Positions 1-7,734 of a DNA stretch of 64,000 nt are shown here, piece after piece. The notes below the pieces were generated by a model. The model was not told the DNA's origin. It ran no database searches and saw nothing but the letters and a program-made list of their open reading frames with translations. How positions within the stretch are numbered: position 1 is the first letter of the stretch; each line of letters begins with the position of its first letter. The DNA comes from Firm-04 sp045617625 (lineage in GTDB: Bacteria > Bacillota > Clostridia > Oscillospirales > Ruminococcaceae), in assembly GCA_045617625.1 (NCBI GenBank), contig JAZLJA010000012.1:1-64000 (forward strand). Reading direction: 5' to 3'. A program made the translations under genes and the position numbers.

Positions 1-140
1 TAACGATGCGTTGATGAACCGCCCACTTTTTTATAGTAGTAGCATATTTTCTTCCACGAAACGGGCATCATGCTGACAAGACATTCACCAAGTGCCGCCT
101 GTGCGGCTTCGATTTTTTCCATGTTTTCAAGCTTTTCCAT
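1..140 (-). CDS. Partial YezG-like (DUF600) immunity/antitoxin protein, N-terminus
   Basis: Only the first 46 codons are in the window; the gene runs off the left edge. The ATG at 138-140 follows a clear GGAGGAAC ribosome binding site. The peptide starts MEKLENMEKIEAAQAALGEC and continues with a short MMPVSWKKICYYY stretch. This hydrophobic-tryptophan-lysine pattern resembles the N-terminus of YezG/DUF600 immunity proteins, which neutralise polymorphic toxins. The assignment rests on one short stretch and is tentative. It sits beside rlmD-like repeats, so it may belong to an inserted element. Confidence 0.45.
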   Translation of the reverse strand, partial: MEKLENMEKIEAAQAALGECLVSMMPVSWKKICYYYKKVGGSSTHR

Positions 141-231
141 TTAAGTTCCTCCATAAAATTTTTTGTTCCTGACGTTCGATCAACCGCCGAACAGATCATT
201 CATAGCAGCCTGTTTTTATATATAGTATGTG

Positions 232-267
232 TGACAACATTTCCACGCACTCAACGCTATTTTGCAA
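232..267 (-). repeat. rlmD-3'-end-like repeat, copy 1
   Basis: On the minus strand this reads GTTGAGTGCGTGGAAATG followed by TTGTCA. It matches the copy at 2218-2253 over 36 bases with two mismatches. The core GTTGAGTGCGT is identical to the codons for VECV near the end of rlmD at 2514-2535. Confidence 0.7.
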
Positions 268-291
268 ACACCGGTTTCAGCGATGCGGGGG

Positions 292-546
292 TTATTGTCT
301 GTTTTTCTGATATGTTTTCCAAATTCCGAATGCTGTTATGACAAGAATCAGAATGCCGGTCAGCAGAAGTGCAATGCTATTATCGTGAATGCCCCAGAAA
401 AAGCATAGCCCGATCAAGCCGCCGTAAACAACGATCAAGATAATAGCTGCTATGATTCTCAGTATCACGGGGATCTTTTTATCCGTAGCTGCATTCAGGC
501 TGCCTTCAATAATCAGTTCAAATAGTATTTCAAATATCAGTTCCAT
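292..546 (-). CDS. Small two-span membrane protein, unknown function
   Basis: 84 residues. An ATG at 546 follows AAGGAGAG. After an amphipathic N-terminus (MELIFEILFELIIEGSLNAA) and a charged KK turn come two hydrophobic segments at about residues 28-50 and 56-75, then a basic tail. Similar short membrane proteins with an E-rich first helix occur widely in Firmicutes without an assigned function; I do not recognise a domain. It lies between two rlmD-like repeats and just downstream of a fragment that reads like an rlmD C-terminus, so it could be cargo of an old insertion. Confidence 0.6.
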   Translation of the reverse strand: MELIFEILFELIIEGSLNAATDKKIPVILRIIAAIILIVVYGGLIGLCFFWGIHDNSIALLLTGILILVITAFGIWKTYQKNRQ

Positions 547-554
547 GCTTCTCT

Positions 555-640
555 CCTTTCCGCAGGAATTCCTGCCTTGTCAGCAGAACTACGCACTCAA
601 CGTGCCCCGGAAGCCCGACATTGATGTCTGAATGATATTC
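555..640 (-). pseudogene. Fragment resembling the C-terminus of a TrmA/RlmD RNA methyltransferase
   Basis: The minus strand encodes GLPGHVECVVLLTRQEF without a start codon. The intact rlmD at 2489 ends RTGHVECVVLMSRNES. The 22 bases at 588-609 are identical to 2514-2535. This looks like a duplicated 3' end left by integration at rlmD, or the end of a lost paralogue. The rest of the 547-791 gap holds nothing else I can name. Confidence 0.55.
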
Positions 641-791
641 ATATCAGAGAAACGAGAGGTTTGAAAGCGGGGATTAGATGTTGCCCTGTCAGAAGCAGAT
701 GCCCTGATCAACTCATGCAAACACAAAGATCTTGCAGAGTTGATTTGGCATTTAATATTTGTGCGTAATAACAGCTCCGCGTTCAGTCAGG

Positions 792-2078
792 TTAAGGATT
801 CTTTTTCACACGGCAAATCTCGATGCGGTGGCGCCGTACACGCTGAACCTCAATGCTTAGTATATCCGTTTCAAGTACTGTGGTCGTATTGTCATTCGGG
901 ATAGAGCCTATGAGAGAAATCACATATCCGCTGAACGAATCAAAATCCTCAGCGGGGAGCGTAATATCCAGCTCTGTGCAGACATCAGTCAGGAGCGCCT
1001 TGCCGGGGATTATCCATGTCTGCTCATCGACCTGTTTGATTGCTTCAGCCTCGCTGCTGCCGTCGAAATCACCGATCAGAGCTTCAAGCAGGTCCGTGAT
1101 CGAGATCACGCCGTTCATGCCGCCGTACTCGTCCAGCACCACGGCAAAATGCGATGCGCCTTTCTGCTTCATCTGCTCAAACAGCTTGTCTGCTTTCATG
1201 CTCTCAGGGATGAAGAACGGCTCCCTGACAGCATTCTGTTTCACCGCCTCGGCACCCTCCTCATAATAACGGAAGTAATCCCTGGCGCTGAGCATACCGA
1301 CCACATGATCCACATCCTCCTGACAGACCGGATAGCAGGAGTGGCGGGTCTCGTGAATGATCTGTTTCCAGCTGTCATACTGATCCATCCACAGAACGAC
1401 GGTATCCGTGCGGTGCGTGCAGATCTGATCGGCTGTCAGATCATCGAAGGCAAAGATGTTCTTGATGAACTGGTTCTCGTCGGAATCAATCGTACCTTTC
1501 TCCTCTCCGGCATCGGACATCATCATGATCTCTTCTTCCGTCACAGCATCTTCTTCCTTATTGGGATCAATGCGGAACAGACGCAGTACAAGGTTGGTTG
1601 ATACATTCAGAAGCGCGACCAGCGGTGCGAAGATGATCTGGATGAAACGGATCAACCCCGCCATGCCGAGCGCCAGTTTCTCGGAATACTTCATACCGAT
1701 GCGCTTCGGCACCAGCTCACCGAATACCAATGTCAGGTAGGAGAGCAGGAGCGTGACCAGCACAACAGCGATCGGGCGGAGTGTGCTCTCAGCGACCGGG
1801 ATCCCGACCTTCACTGCCCATGCGGTAATGTAATCGGCAAAGTTGTCAGCTGCAAAAGCGGCACCGATAAATCCGGAGAGTGTGATCGCAACCTGGATCG
1901 TCGCCAAGAAACGCGCAGGCTGGGAGGTTAGGTTTCGGAGTGTCACTGCCTTTTTATTGCCGCTGGATGCGAGTTTTTCGAGCTTGGCATCGTTGATCGA
2001 GATCATCGCGATCTCAGCACATGCAAAGATCGCATTGAACAGGATCAGCACGATCTGAAGTATGATTTTCGATAACAT
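792..2078 (-). CDS. Hemolysin-like CNNM/CorC transporter with CBS pair
   Basis: 428 residues. The N-terminal CNNM (DUF21) membrane domain (about residues 1-180, with ICNAIFACAEIAMIS-like start and LVFGELVPKRIG motif) is followed by a CBS-domain pair (about 190-330) and a C-terminal CorC/HlyC transporter-associated domain (about 345-425). Proteins of this architecture are implicated in magnesium or sodium efflux at the cell membrane. Length is normal. The ATG at 2078 follows GGGAGAAACCT. It stands alone between blocks of rlmD-like repeats, which is odd for a housekeeping-type gene; it may be part of, or trapped between, inserted elements. Confidence 0.9.
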   Translation of the reverse strand: MLSKIILQIVLILFNAIFACAEIAMISINDAKLEKLASSGNKKAVTLRNLTSQPARFLATIQVAITLSGFIGAAFAADNFADYITAWAVKVGIPVAESTLRPIAVVLVTLLLSYLTLVFGELVPKRIGMKYSEKLALGMAGLIRFIQIIFAPLVALLNVSTNLVLRLFRIDPNKEEDAVTEEEIMMMSDAGEEKGTIDSDENQFIKNIFAFDDLTADQICTHRTDTVVLWMDQYDSWKQIIHETRHSCYPVCQEDVDHVVGMLSARDYFRYYEEGAEAVKQNAVREPFFIPESMKADKLFEQMKQKGASHFAVVLDEYGGMNGVISITDLLEALIGDFDGSSEAEAIKQVDEQTWIIPGKALLTDVCTELDITLPAEDFDSFSGYVISLIGSIPNDNTTTVLETDILSIEVQRVRRHRIEICRVKKNP

Positions 2079-2210
2079 AGGTTTCTCCCATATTGTTTTT
2101 TTGCATAGACATGCATAGACTTCATTTATTTGGCGAGTTTTAAATGGCGGTGCAATACCATGCAGCTTTTCATTTTAATATCATGATGTCTTCTCTTGTT
2201 TTTGGTTCAA

Positions 2211-2410
2211 TGGCATATGACAACATTTCCACGCACTCAACCATATTTTGCAATCGCAACATTTGATAAATCTTAAATTCTTCGATTTTACGGCGTTTTC
2301 AGCACATGACAACATTTTGACGCACTCTCAAACGCCTGTTATCATTTTGACGCACTAACCTCAGTGTGCAGAAATGTTGTCAGCCGATTTTAGTGCGTAG
2401 ATGTCTTTCC
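2211..2410. repeat. Cluster of rlmD-3'-end-like repeats in both orientations
   Basis: Minus-strand copies: 2218-2253, 2307-2331 and a partial one at 2340-2356. Plus-strand copies: 2362-2382 (CAGTGTGCAGAAATGTTGTCA-like) and a shorter one at 2388-2405 (TTTTAGTGCGTAGATGTC). All share GAGTGCGT and/or AAATGTTGTCA. Their inverted arrangement could form stem-loops. Apart from these repeats I see no gene in 2079-2488. Confidence 0.6.
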
Positions 2411-2488
2411 AGATACAGCAAAAAGCATATCTGACACCCGTGTGCGATTTTGTTGCTATCTCGAAAACCATCGTAAAATAGGGAAATT

Positions 2489-3868
2489 TCAGCTTTCGTT
2501 TCTTGACATCAATACTACGCACTCAACGTGCCCCGTTCGCGGGAATAAATCGACAGGGCGAAGCACATCGAGAGAAAAGCCGTGTGAAACGAGGAATTTC
2601 GCATCGCGGGCGGCGGTGGCGGGATTGCACGACACCATCACGATCCGCTTTGGCGACATCTGAATGCAGGCATCAAGGGTACGCTCATCGCAGCCTTTGC
2701 GCGGCGGGTCAAGCACGATAATATCAGGCTTTTTGCCATTTGCCGCGAAATCCGCTGCGATCTCACCCGCATCGCCTGCGAAAAACGTCGCATTTTCGAT
2801 CCCTGCACGCTTCGCATTTTCTTTCGCATCTGCAACTGCCTGCGCCACGACCTCCACACCGATGACCTCCCCTGCCGCATCAGCCATCGACAAGCCAATC
2901 ACGCCTGTGCCGCAGTATAAATCCAGCAGCAGCTCATTTTTCTGCGGATCTGCAAGTCGTCTTGCCTCAGCAAACAGCCGCTCCGCCTGCGCCGTGTTGA
3001 CCTGATAAAAGCTCTGCGCACTGAGCGACACAGGGATCCCGCAAAAAACGTCGTCAATGGTGGATTTGCCGCAGACACACACGGTCTTGTCGCCCAGAAT
3101 CACATTCGTGCGCTTCGGATTGAGATTCAGCATCACCGATTTGATTTGCGGAAACTCACGCATCAGCGTCTTTCCGATGGGCTTCAGCGGGGCAAGAATT
3201 TTCTTTGCGGCGATTACACAGACCATGATCTCGCCGCTGTGATATCCCTGCCGCAAATAGATATGACGAAGCACACCCTCTCCCGATTCCTCGTGAAAGG
3301 GTGTAAAATTTTGCAGTAATTCCGCGCATCTGCGAAGAATTTCGCCGAAAATCGGTGGTTGGAGCCGACAATCGTTGTGCGGGATCAGCCTGTGGGATCG
3401 CGCCGCGTAAAACCCGAATTGCAGACCGCCCATCTCATCACTCCCGCAGGGATACTGCGCTTTATTGCGGTAGCCATCCAGAATCTCCGCTCCGAAAATC
3501 GGGAGAAATTCCTTGGGAGTCAAGCCGCCGATATGTGCAAAAGTGTCCCCCACGAACCCTGCCTTATATCGCAGTTCCGCCTCATAGGACACATGGCGAA
3601 AGACACATCCGCCGCACTTTTGGAACACAGGGCAATCAGGCTCGATGCGGTCAGCCGAAGGGGTGATGACCTCCTCGATCATCCCATAGGCACATCGTTT
3701 TTCAACCTTCACGATCTTTGCCTGCACCGTATCGCCAACAGCAGTCTGCGGCACGAAAACCGCGAAGCCCTCATACCGCCCGACACCATTGCCCTCGGCG
3801 GTCTGCCCCGTGATTTCCAACGTCACCGACTGATTTTTCCGGACGGGTATCTCTGTCTGATTCTTCAT
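2489..3868 (-). CDS. rlmD: 23S rRNA (uracil-1939-C5)-methyltransferase RlmD
   Basis: About 459 residues. An N-terminal TRAM RNA-binding domain (about 10-65) precedes the iron-sulfur cysteines (CPVFQKCGGC), a linker, and the SAM-dependent domain with DLYCGTGVIGLSMA and the catalytic-cysteine motif VMVSCNPATAARD. The protein ends with the conserved HVECVVLMSR. It methylates U1939 in 23S rRNA. The ORF can be extended to a TTG at 3877; I chose the ATG at 3868, three codons later. It begins about 10 bases after the zinc-ribbon gene and is probably co-transcribed. Its 3' codons are duplicated upstream in the window (588-609 and weaker copies). Confidence 0.9.
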   Translation of the reverse strand: MKNQTEIPVRKNQSVTLEITGQTAEGNGVGRYEGFAVFVPQTAVGDTVQAKIVKVEKRCAYGMIEEVITPSADRIEPDCPVFQKCGGCVFRHVSYEAELRYKAGFVGDTFAHIGGLTPKEFLPIFGAEILDGYRNKAQYPCGSDEMGGLQFGFYAARSHRLIPHNDCRLQPPIFGEILRRCAELLQNFTPFHEESGEGVLRHIYLRQGYHSGEIMVCVIAAKKILAPLKPIGKTLMREFPQIKSVMLNLNPKRTNVILGDKTVCVCGKSTIDDVFCGIPVSLSAQSFYQVNTAQAERLFAEARRLADPQKNELLLDLYCGTGVIGLSMADAAGEVIGVEVVAQAVADAKENAKRAGIENATFFAGDAGEIAADFAANGKKPDIIVLDPPRKGCDERTLDACIQMSPKRIVMVSCNPATAARDAKFLVSHGFSLDVLRPVDLFPRTGHVECVVLMSRNES

Positions 3869-3877
3869 GCCGTTCAA

Positions 3878-4240
3878 TCAGTCAACGTAAAGCTTTGCGC
3901 CGCAGTTGGAGCAATAGGAATTGCCTGCCGCATTTTTTCTGCCGCAGCGGGTACAGGTCGGCGTTTCGTTTTTGCGCAGCACCTTGCTGATATCCGCATA
4001 TGCCTGACGCAGTTCGGAAATCTCGGCAACCAGCATATCAATCGTGTCGGTGTCGTCGGTTTCGCCCACTGCATATTCAAATTCGGCTTTGCCAAGCTGA
4101 CGATACTTGTCGTTCAGATCGTTGCGAAGCTTTGCACGCTCCACCAAGCCCTTGGAATTTTCCACTGCCTCGCGGGTCTTTACCGCCGCAGTGTCAAACA
4201 GACCTTGCAAATCGTTCATCGGGTTGTCAAAAATTGCCAT
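3878..4240 (-). CDS. Zinc-ribbon protein with coiled-coil N-terminus
   Basis: 120 residues from the ATG at 4240, which follows AAGGAGA; an in-frame extension to 4351 has no ribosome binding site. Residues 1-85 are helical and charged (MAIFDNPMNDLQGLFDTAAV, then repeated A/E/K). The C-terminus has two CxxC pairs (CTRCGRKNAAGNSYCSNCG), a zinc ribbon. Such proteins are common in Firmicutes and have no established role. It lies directly upstream of rlmD. Confidence 0.75.
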   Translation of the reverse strand: MAIFDNPMNDLQGLFDTAAVKTREAVENSKGLVERAKLRNDLNDKYRQLGKAEFEYAVGETDDTDTIDMLVAEISELRQAYADISKVLRKNETPTCTRCGRKNAAGNSYCSNCGAKLYVD

Positions 4241-4281
4241 GATAAATCTCCTTTTCATTGATAAATATCGAAGCTGTGTAA

Positions 4282-5019
4282 TCATCGCAGTACAAAGCGC
4301 AGTGCGAAAATCAACAGACAGTGTGCAGGATAGAACGCATAAAACACCCATCCGGGGATTTGAAAACGTGTGCTTTTTTTACCGCTGTAGAGGTAATTCA
4401 GCACGAAATAAGCCGCCATCAGCGCGAAAAACTCGCCCACGCCGCTGATCAGCCGCATTCTGCCGACGTTCGCCGCAAACATGATGCCTGCATGAATCGT
4501 CGTCAGCGTGGTATATGCAATCAGCTTTTTGCGCGGATCTTCGCGGAAAACGTGCAGGAAAAACGGATACAGCACCCCGAATACCAGCCAATCCGACCGG
4601 AGTGCAAGGGATGCCAGACAGCACAAACTCACCAGCGTGATGCGCACCTTCAGCGATTTGCCGCTCTCCCACGCCATCATCGCAAGCAGCGCGAAAAACA
4701 GCGTAAACAGAACATTGAACTGCCACCAGCCATCCGATTCGGCAAACAGCAGCCATGTCCCGATTTGCGTGATGCACGCACAAATCAACAGCCGCTGCGC
4801 ATATTTTTTCCGCGATCTTGTGAACCGAAAACCATCTGCCAGAAACCAGAACATGGCAGGCGGCGCAAGCAGACAAAGCGTACTCAGCAAAAGCAGCCAT
4901 GTCGGATACTCGGGATAGGCGGGCGGGTCAAGCCACGAAAGCAGATGGATGAACAGCATCATGCCCATTGTGACAAGCTTGAGCGTATCACGGTCAAGGC
5001 ATTTCCTGATTTGTTGCAT
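4282..5019 (-). CDS. TraX-like multi-span membrane protein
   Basis: 245 residues from the ATG at 5019, placed 5 bases after GGAGA; upstream in-frame starts lack a binding site. Eight or so hydrophobic segments follow an opening typical of TraX family proteins (DRDTLKLVTMGMMLFIHLL), with a MFWFLADGF motif near residue 60 and a C-terminal YPAHCLLIFALR. Family members were first described as pilin acetylases of conjugative plasmids, but most chromosomal Firmicute copies are membrane proteins of unknown substrate, possibly acyltransferases. Confidence 0.75.
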   Translation of the reverse strand: MQQIRKCLDRDTLKLVTMGMMLFIHLLSWLDPPAYPEYPTWLLLLSTLCLLAPPAMFWFLADGFRFTRSRKKYAQRLLICACITQIGTWLLFAESDGWWQFNVLFTLFFALLAMMAWESGKSLKVRITLVSLCCLASLALRSDWLVFGVLYPFFLHVFREDPRKKLIAYTTLTTIHAGIMFAANVGRMRLISGVGEFFALMAAYFVLNYLYSGKKSTRFQIPGWVFYAFYPAHCLLIFALRFVLR

Positions 5020-5102
5020 CTTCTTCTCCAGTCTATGCAAAATATGCGAAAAAGGCGCATCCAAACGCAGTTTGTTACGTTTTGGTGCGCCAATGCCGCA
5101 GA

Positions 5103-5549
5103 TTACTGCTCAAATGTCCACGGAGAGCCTTTTGTTGATTTCTTGTAATCAGATGTTGCAGTGTGACGCATCATCAGCCCAAACAACACGATGTCATACA
5201 CTGTGATGACTGCAAGCACCACGCAGACGACCCAGAATCTCCAAGGGCTGAACAGGCTCAGCAGCACAAAACCGATCAGCTGCACCACACAGAAAATGAA
5301 ATGCACAAGCTTGACCGTGCTCCATCTCTGATAAACGTCCTCATATTTGGTGATGTGTTCACCGACATATTTCTGCGTGAATTTCGAGAAGAATTTCTGC
5401 TCTCCCACGATTTTGTCCGCAGTCTTTTTCTTATGGCTGCCAAGCAGAATGCCGTACATCATATCGCGGAGAATGGCATAATCCACCAGCGAAAAGATGA
5501 GAACCAGCATCGACAAAAGCAGTGTGCGGGAATCAAAGTTCAGATGCAT
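5103..5549 (-). CDS. Membrane protein of unknown function
   Basis: 148 residues from the ATG at 5549 after GGAGGTACC; the longer in-frame start has no ribosome binding site. Three hydrophobic segments are seen (about 8-30, 80-98 and 102-125), with a charged loop (GSHKKKTADKIVGEQKFFSK) between the first two and a hydrophilic C-terminus. I recognise no family. It lies in the same leftward run as the flippase and TraX-like genes. Confidence 0.6.
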   Translation of the reverse strand: MHLNFDSRTLLLSMLVLIFSLVDYAILRDMMYGILLGSHKKKTADKIVGEQKFFSKFTQKYVGEHITKYEDVYQRWSTVKLVHFIFCVVQLIGFVLLSLFSPWRFWVVCVVLAVITVYDIVLFGLMMRHTATSDYKKSTKGSPWTFEQ

Positions 5550-5645
5550 GATAAGGTACCTCCAGAATTTATAATCTTTTTTGCAGCAGATACATTCTTT
5601 CACAGTATCTGCAAATCGCCGTTGATAAATGATTGCTTTCGCGTG

Positions 5646-7052
5646 TTATCGTTTGAGCAGTTTTTTTGCTGTCTCCATCAGCGGGTTGAAGTTGAGGACA
5701 AACACTGAGAGCACCCCTGCCGTCAGCAGAAGTTCCTTGTGGGCGGGGGCAAGTGTCACCACGCCGCAAAGCGCAAACAAGACTGCCAGATTCACCGCAA
5801 ACCGCAGATGGTTGATATCAAACGAAATGAACCGTCTTGCATCCACGACACGCACCACATAGCTGATGAAATAGCTTACAAACGTGGCTGCGACCGCGCC
5901 ATGAATGCCGTATTTCGGAATCAGCAGCGCATTGAGCGGCAGATTGATGCCCGCTGCCAGCACGCTTGTCCAGAAGCTGTTTTTCGTGTGTTTGGAGACC
6001 GTGTAAATACTCGACAAGAACTGATTGAGACACATCATCAGTACTGCGATCACAAGCACCGGAGTATAAAGATAAACGGTTTCAAAGGCAGGGTCGGTTT
6101 TCTGCCGGATGAGGATCGCGGAGATCGGCTTTGCCAAGGCAATGACGCACGCCGCCGCCATGAACAGCACCGACGTATATGCCCCGTAGATCTGCGTATA
6201 GAACGAATGCCGCTCCTTCGAGTTGTCCTCTGCAATGGCACTCATGTTCCATGCCTGATAGAAAATCGTGGACACCACGGAGATCAGGTTCGGCACCTTG
6301 GCGGCAAGCTCATAAACGCCCTGTGCCGATTCGCCGTTCGGGAGCATTTCACGGATGAACACTCTGTCCGAAAAGCCTGTGATGATCCAGAGCAATGCGG
6401 TGGGGATCAGCGGCAGCGAAAACCGCAGCATGACTCCGAGCAGTTCTCTGTCCACATAGCGGCGCGAGAAATATCTGCTGTGTCCTGCAAGCAGCCAGAC
6501 AGTCACGCCCGAACAAAAATCGGAGCAGATGGTCGCAAGCATGAAGCCCGTGACACCCATCTTCAGAATGCTGATGAACAGGATGTTGAACAAAAGCAGC
6601 GTGAACGTACACGCAATGCCGTCAGCGGCATAAAGCTTGACATATCCCCTTGCACGGGCAAACTGCGTGGAAAGCTGTCGGAAACACGACGTACACACGA
6701 ACACCGCCAGCAAAAAGACATACGGGCGGATATCGGAATAAAGCAGCAAAAGCGGTGACAGCAGCAAAAATCCGATCACACCGAACAGAAAAATCACGAC
6801 CGCATTGGAAAACACATTGCGGTTATCATAATTCTCATCCAAGCCGTATCGGATCACGGCATCGGCGATGCTGAAGCTGACCACAGGCACCAGAAAATTC
6901 GCGCACATTTCCACAAGCCCTTTGGTGCCGATGTCCTCGGAGAACATATATGTGGTATAAAACCTTGTGAGCATGATGGACAAGATCTTCGAGCCGAAAC
7001 TGCCGATCGCAAAAATCACCGTGTTGAATGCAAGTTTCTTATATTTATTCAT
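5646..7052 (-). CDS. Polysaccharide flippase, MOP superfamily (Wzx-like)
   Basis: 468 residues with about 14 predicted membrane spans. The opening (KLAFNTVIFAIGSFGSKILS) and the conserved FSLPLIPTALLWIITGFSDR in the middle are typical of oligosaccharide flippases and polysaccharide export proteins, which move lipid-linked glycans across the membrane. The start is the ATG at 7052; a TTG seven codons upstream is possible. A consensus promoter lies at 7097-7125. No glycosyltransferase is adjacent, so the substrate is unknown. Confidence 0.85.
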   Translation of the reverse strand: MNKYKKLAFNTVIFAIGSFGSKILSIMLTRFYTTYMFSEDIGTKGLVEMCANFLVPVVSFSIADAVIRYGLDENYDNRNVFSNAVVIFLFGVIGFLLLSPLLLLYSDIRPYVFLLAVFVCTSCFRQLSTQFARARGYVKLYAADGIACTFTLLLFNILFISILKMGVTGFMLATICSDFCSGVTVWLLAGHSRYFSRRYVDRELLGVMLRFSLPLIPTALLWIITGFSDRVFIREMLPNGESAQGVYELAAKVPNLISVVSTIFYQAWNMSAIAEDNSKERHSFYTQIYGAYTSVLFMAAACVIALAKPISAILIRQKTDPAFETVYLYTPVLVIAVLMMCLNQFLSSIYTVSKHTKNSFWTSVLAAGINLPLNALLIPKYGIHGAVAATFVSYFISYVVRVVDARRFISFDINHLRFAVNLAVLFALCGVVTLAPAHKELLLTAGVLSVFVLNFNPLMETAKKLLKR

Positions 7053-7096
7053 AGCAAAAAGCCCTTTTGTCAAAACGAAAGTTTATACACAGTTAT

Positions 7097-7125
7097 ATTA
7101 TACCAGAAAAAAAGCATTTCGTCAA
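7097..7125 (-). promoter_or_regulatory. Promoter of the flippase gene
   Basis: Minus strand: TTGACG at 7120-7125, 17-base spacer, TATAAT at 7097-7102. Confidence 0.8.
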
Positions 7126-7175
7126 CACAAATTTTGAAATATCTGCTGTGTGCATCGGCTTTTGATGACAAGGGC

Positions 7176-7318
7176 AAAAAAAATCGGCTATGCGGAATCT
7201 TGCCGCACAGCCCTTGAAAGAGATGATTTCAGAAGAATTGGGAAATAAGAAATTGGGAAAATGGGGTTTGAATAACATCGGTTAATACGTTCGCCTTAAC
7301 CTAATCCTATCTTACAGC
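7176..7318 (-). ncRNA. Candidate small RNA unit B (downstream copy)
   Basis: Read on the minus strand, the unit opens CTGTAA, has GGTTAAGG...TTAACC, a C-rich stretch (CAAACCCCA), and ends in a stem GGCTGTGCGG/CCGCATAGCC followed by TTTTTTTT. No convincing ORF lies in it. Unit A at 7351-7524 has the same order of elements. A -10-like TAATAT is at 7323-7328; no good -35 is seen. Confidence 0.4.
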
Positions 7319-7350
7319 CCAAATATTAAAATAACCTGAAAAAAGATAAA

Positions 7351-7524
7351 AAAAGAACGGCATTGCCTTCACGTTTGCAGTGCCGCACAAGAAAAATTAG
7401 AAGAGGTTTCGTTTCATTCACAAAATGCGTGCAGATGACAATCCGATGCAAACAGAACAAAAGAAACATCGTTTAGGGGATTGGGGGATTTGAAACAAGG
7501 TTAATCTTAACCTCAGTTACAGTA
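7351..7524 (-). ncRNA. Candidate small RNA unit A (upstream copy)
   Basis: Minus strand: opens CTGTAACTGA, then GGTTAAGATTAACC (an inverted repeat), CAAATCCCCC, and after about 100 bases ends in a stem (GGCACTGC/GCAATGCC) followed by TTCTTTTTTT. It resembles unit B in order and sequence. A TATACT -10 lies at 7521-7526. Together A and B explain most of the 7074-7734 gap. Confidence 0.4.
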
Positions 7525-7669
7525 TATCTCTGATTTCTTAAAGTTGCCTGAAGTTATTTTGAACTTTTCGTGAACTTTATGAAAGCTTTCTGTAAACAAG
7601 ACATTTCTTCATAAAAATGTACTTTTGTCTCATTTTTCTGTCTGATTCTCTCATATATACACGGCGTTC

Positions 7670-7698
7670 TTGACTTTATGTTCCCCTCATGTTATCAT
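7670..7698 (+). promoter_or_regulatory. Promoter of the SGNH/dockerin gene
   Basis: TTGACT at 7670-7675, 17-base spacer, TATCAT at 7693-7698. Confidence 0.7.
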
Positions 7699-7734
7699 AC
7701 AATTATAAATATATATGATAGGGGGATTCTACCT

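Noticed and set aside
7093..7278. 61-codon minus-strand frame upstream of the flippase
   Set aside because: It spans a terminator-like hairpin and the flippase promoter, and has no ribosome binding site.
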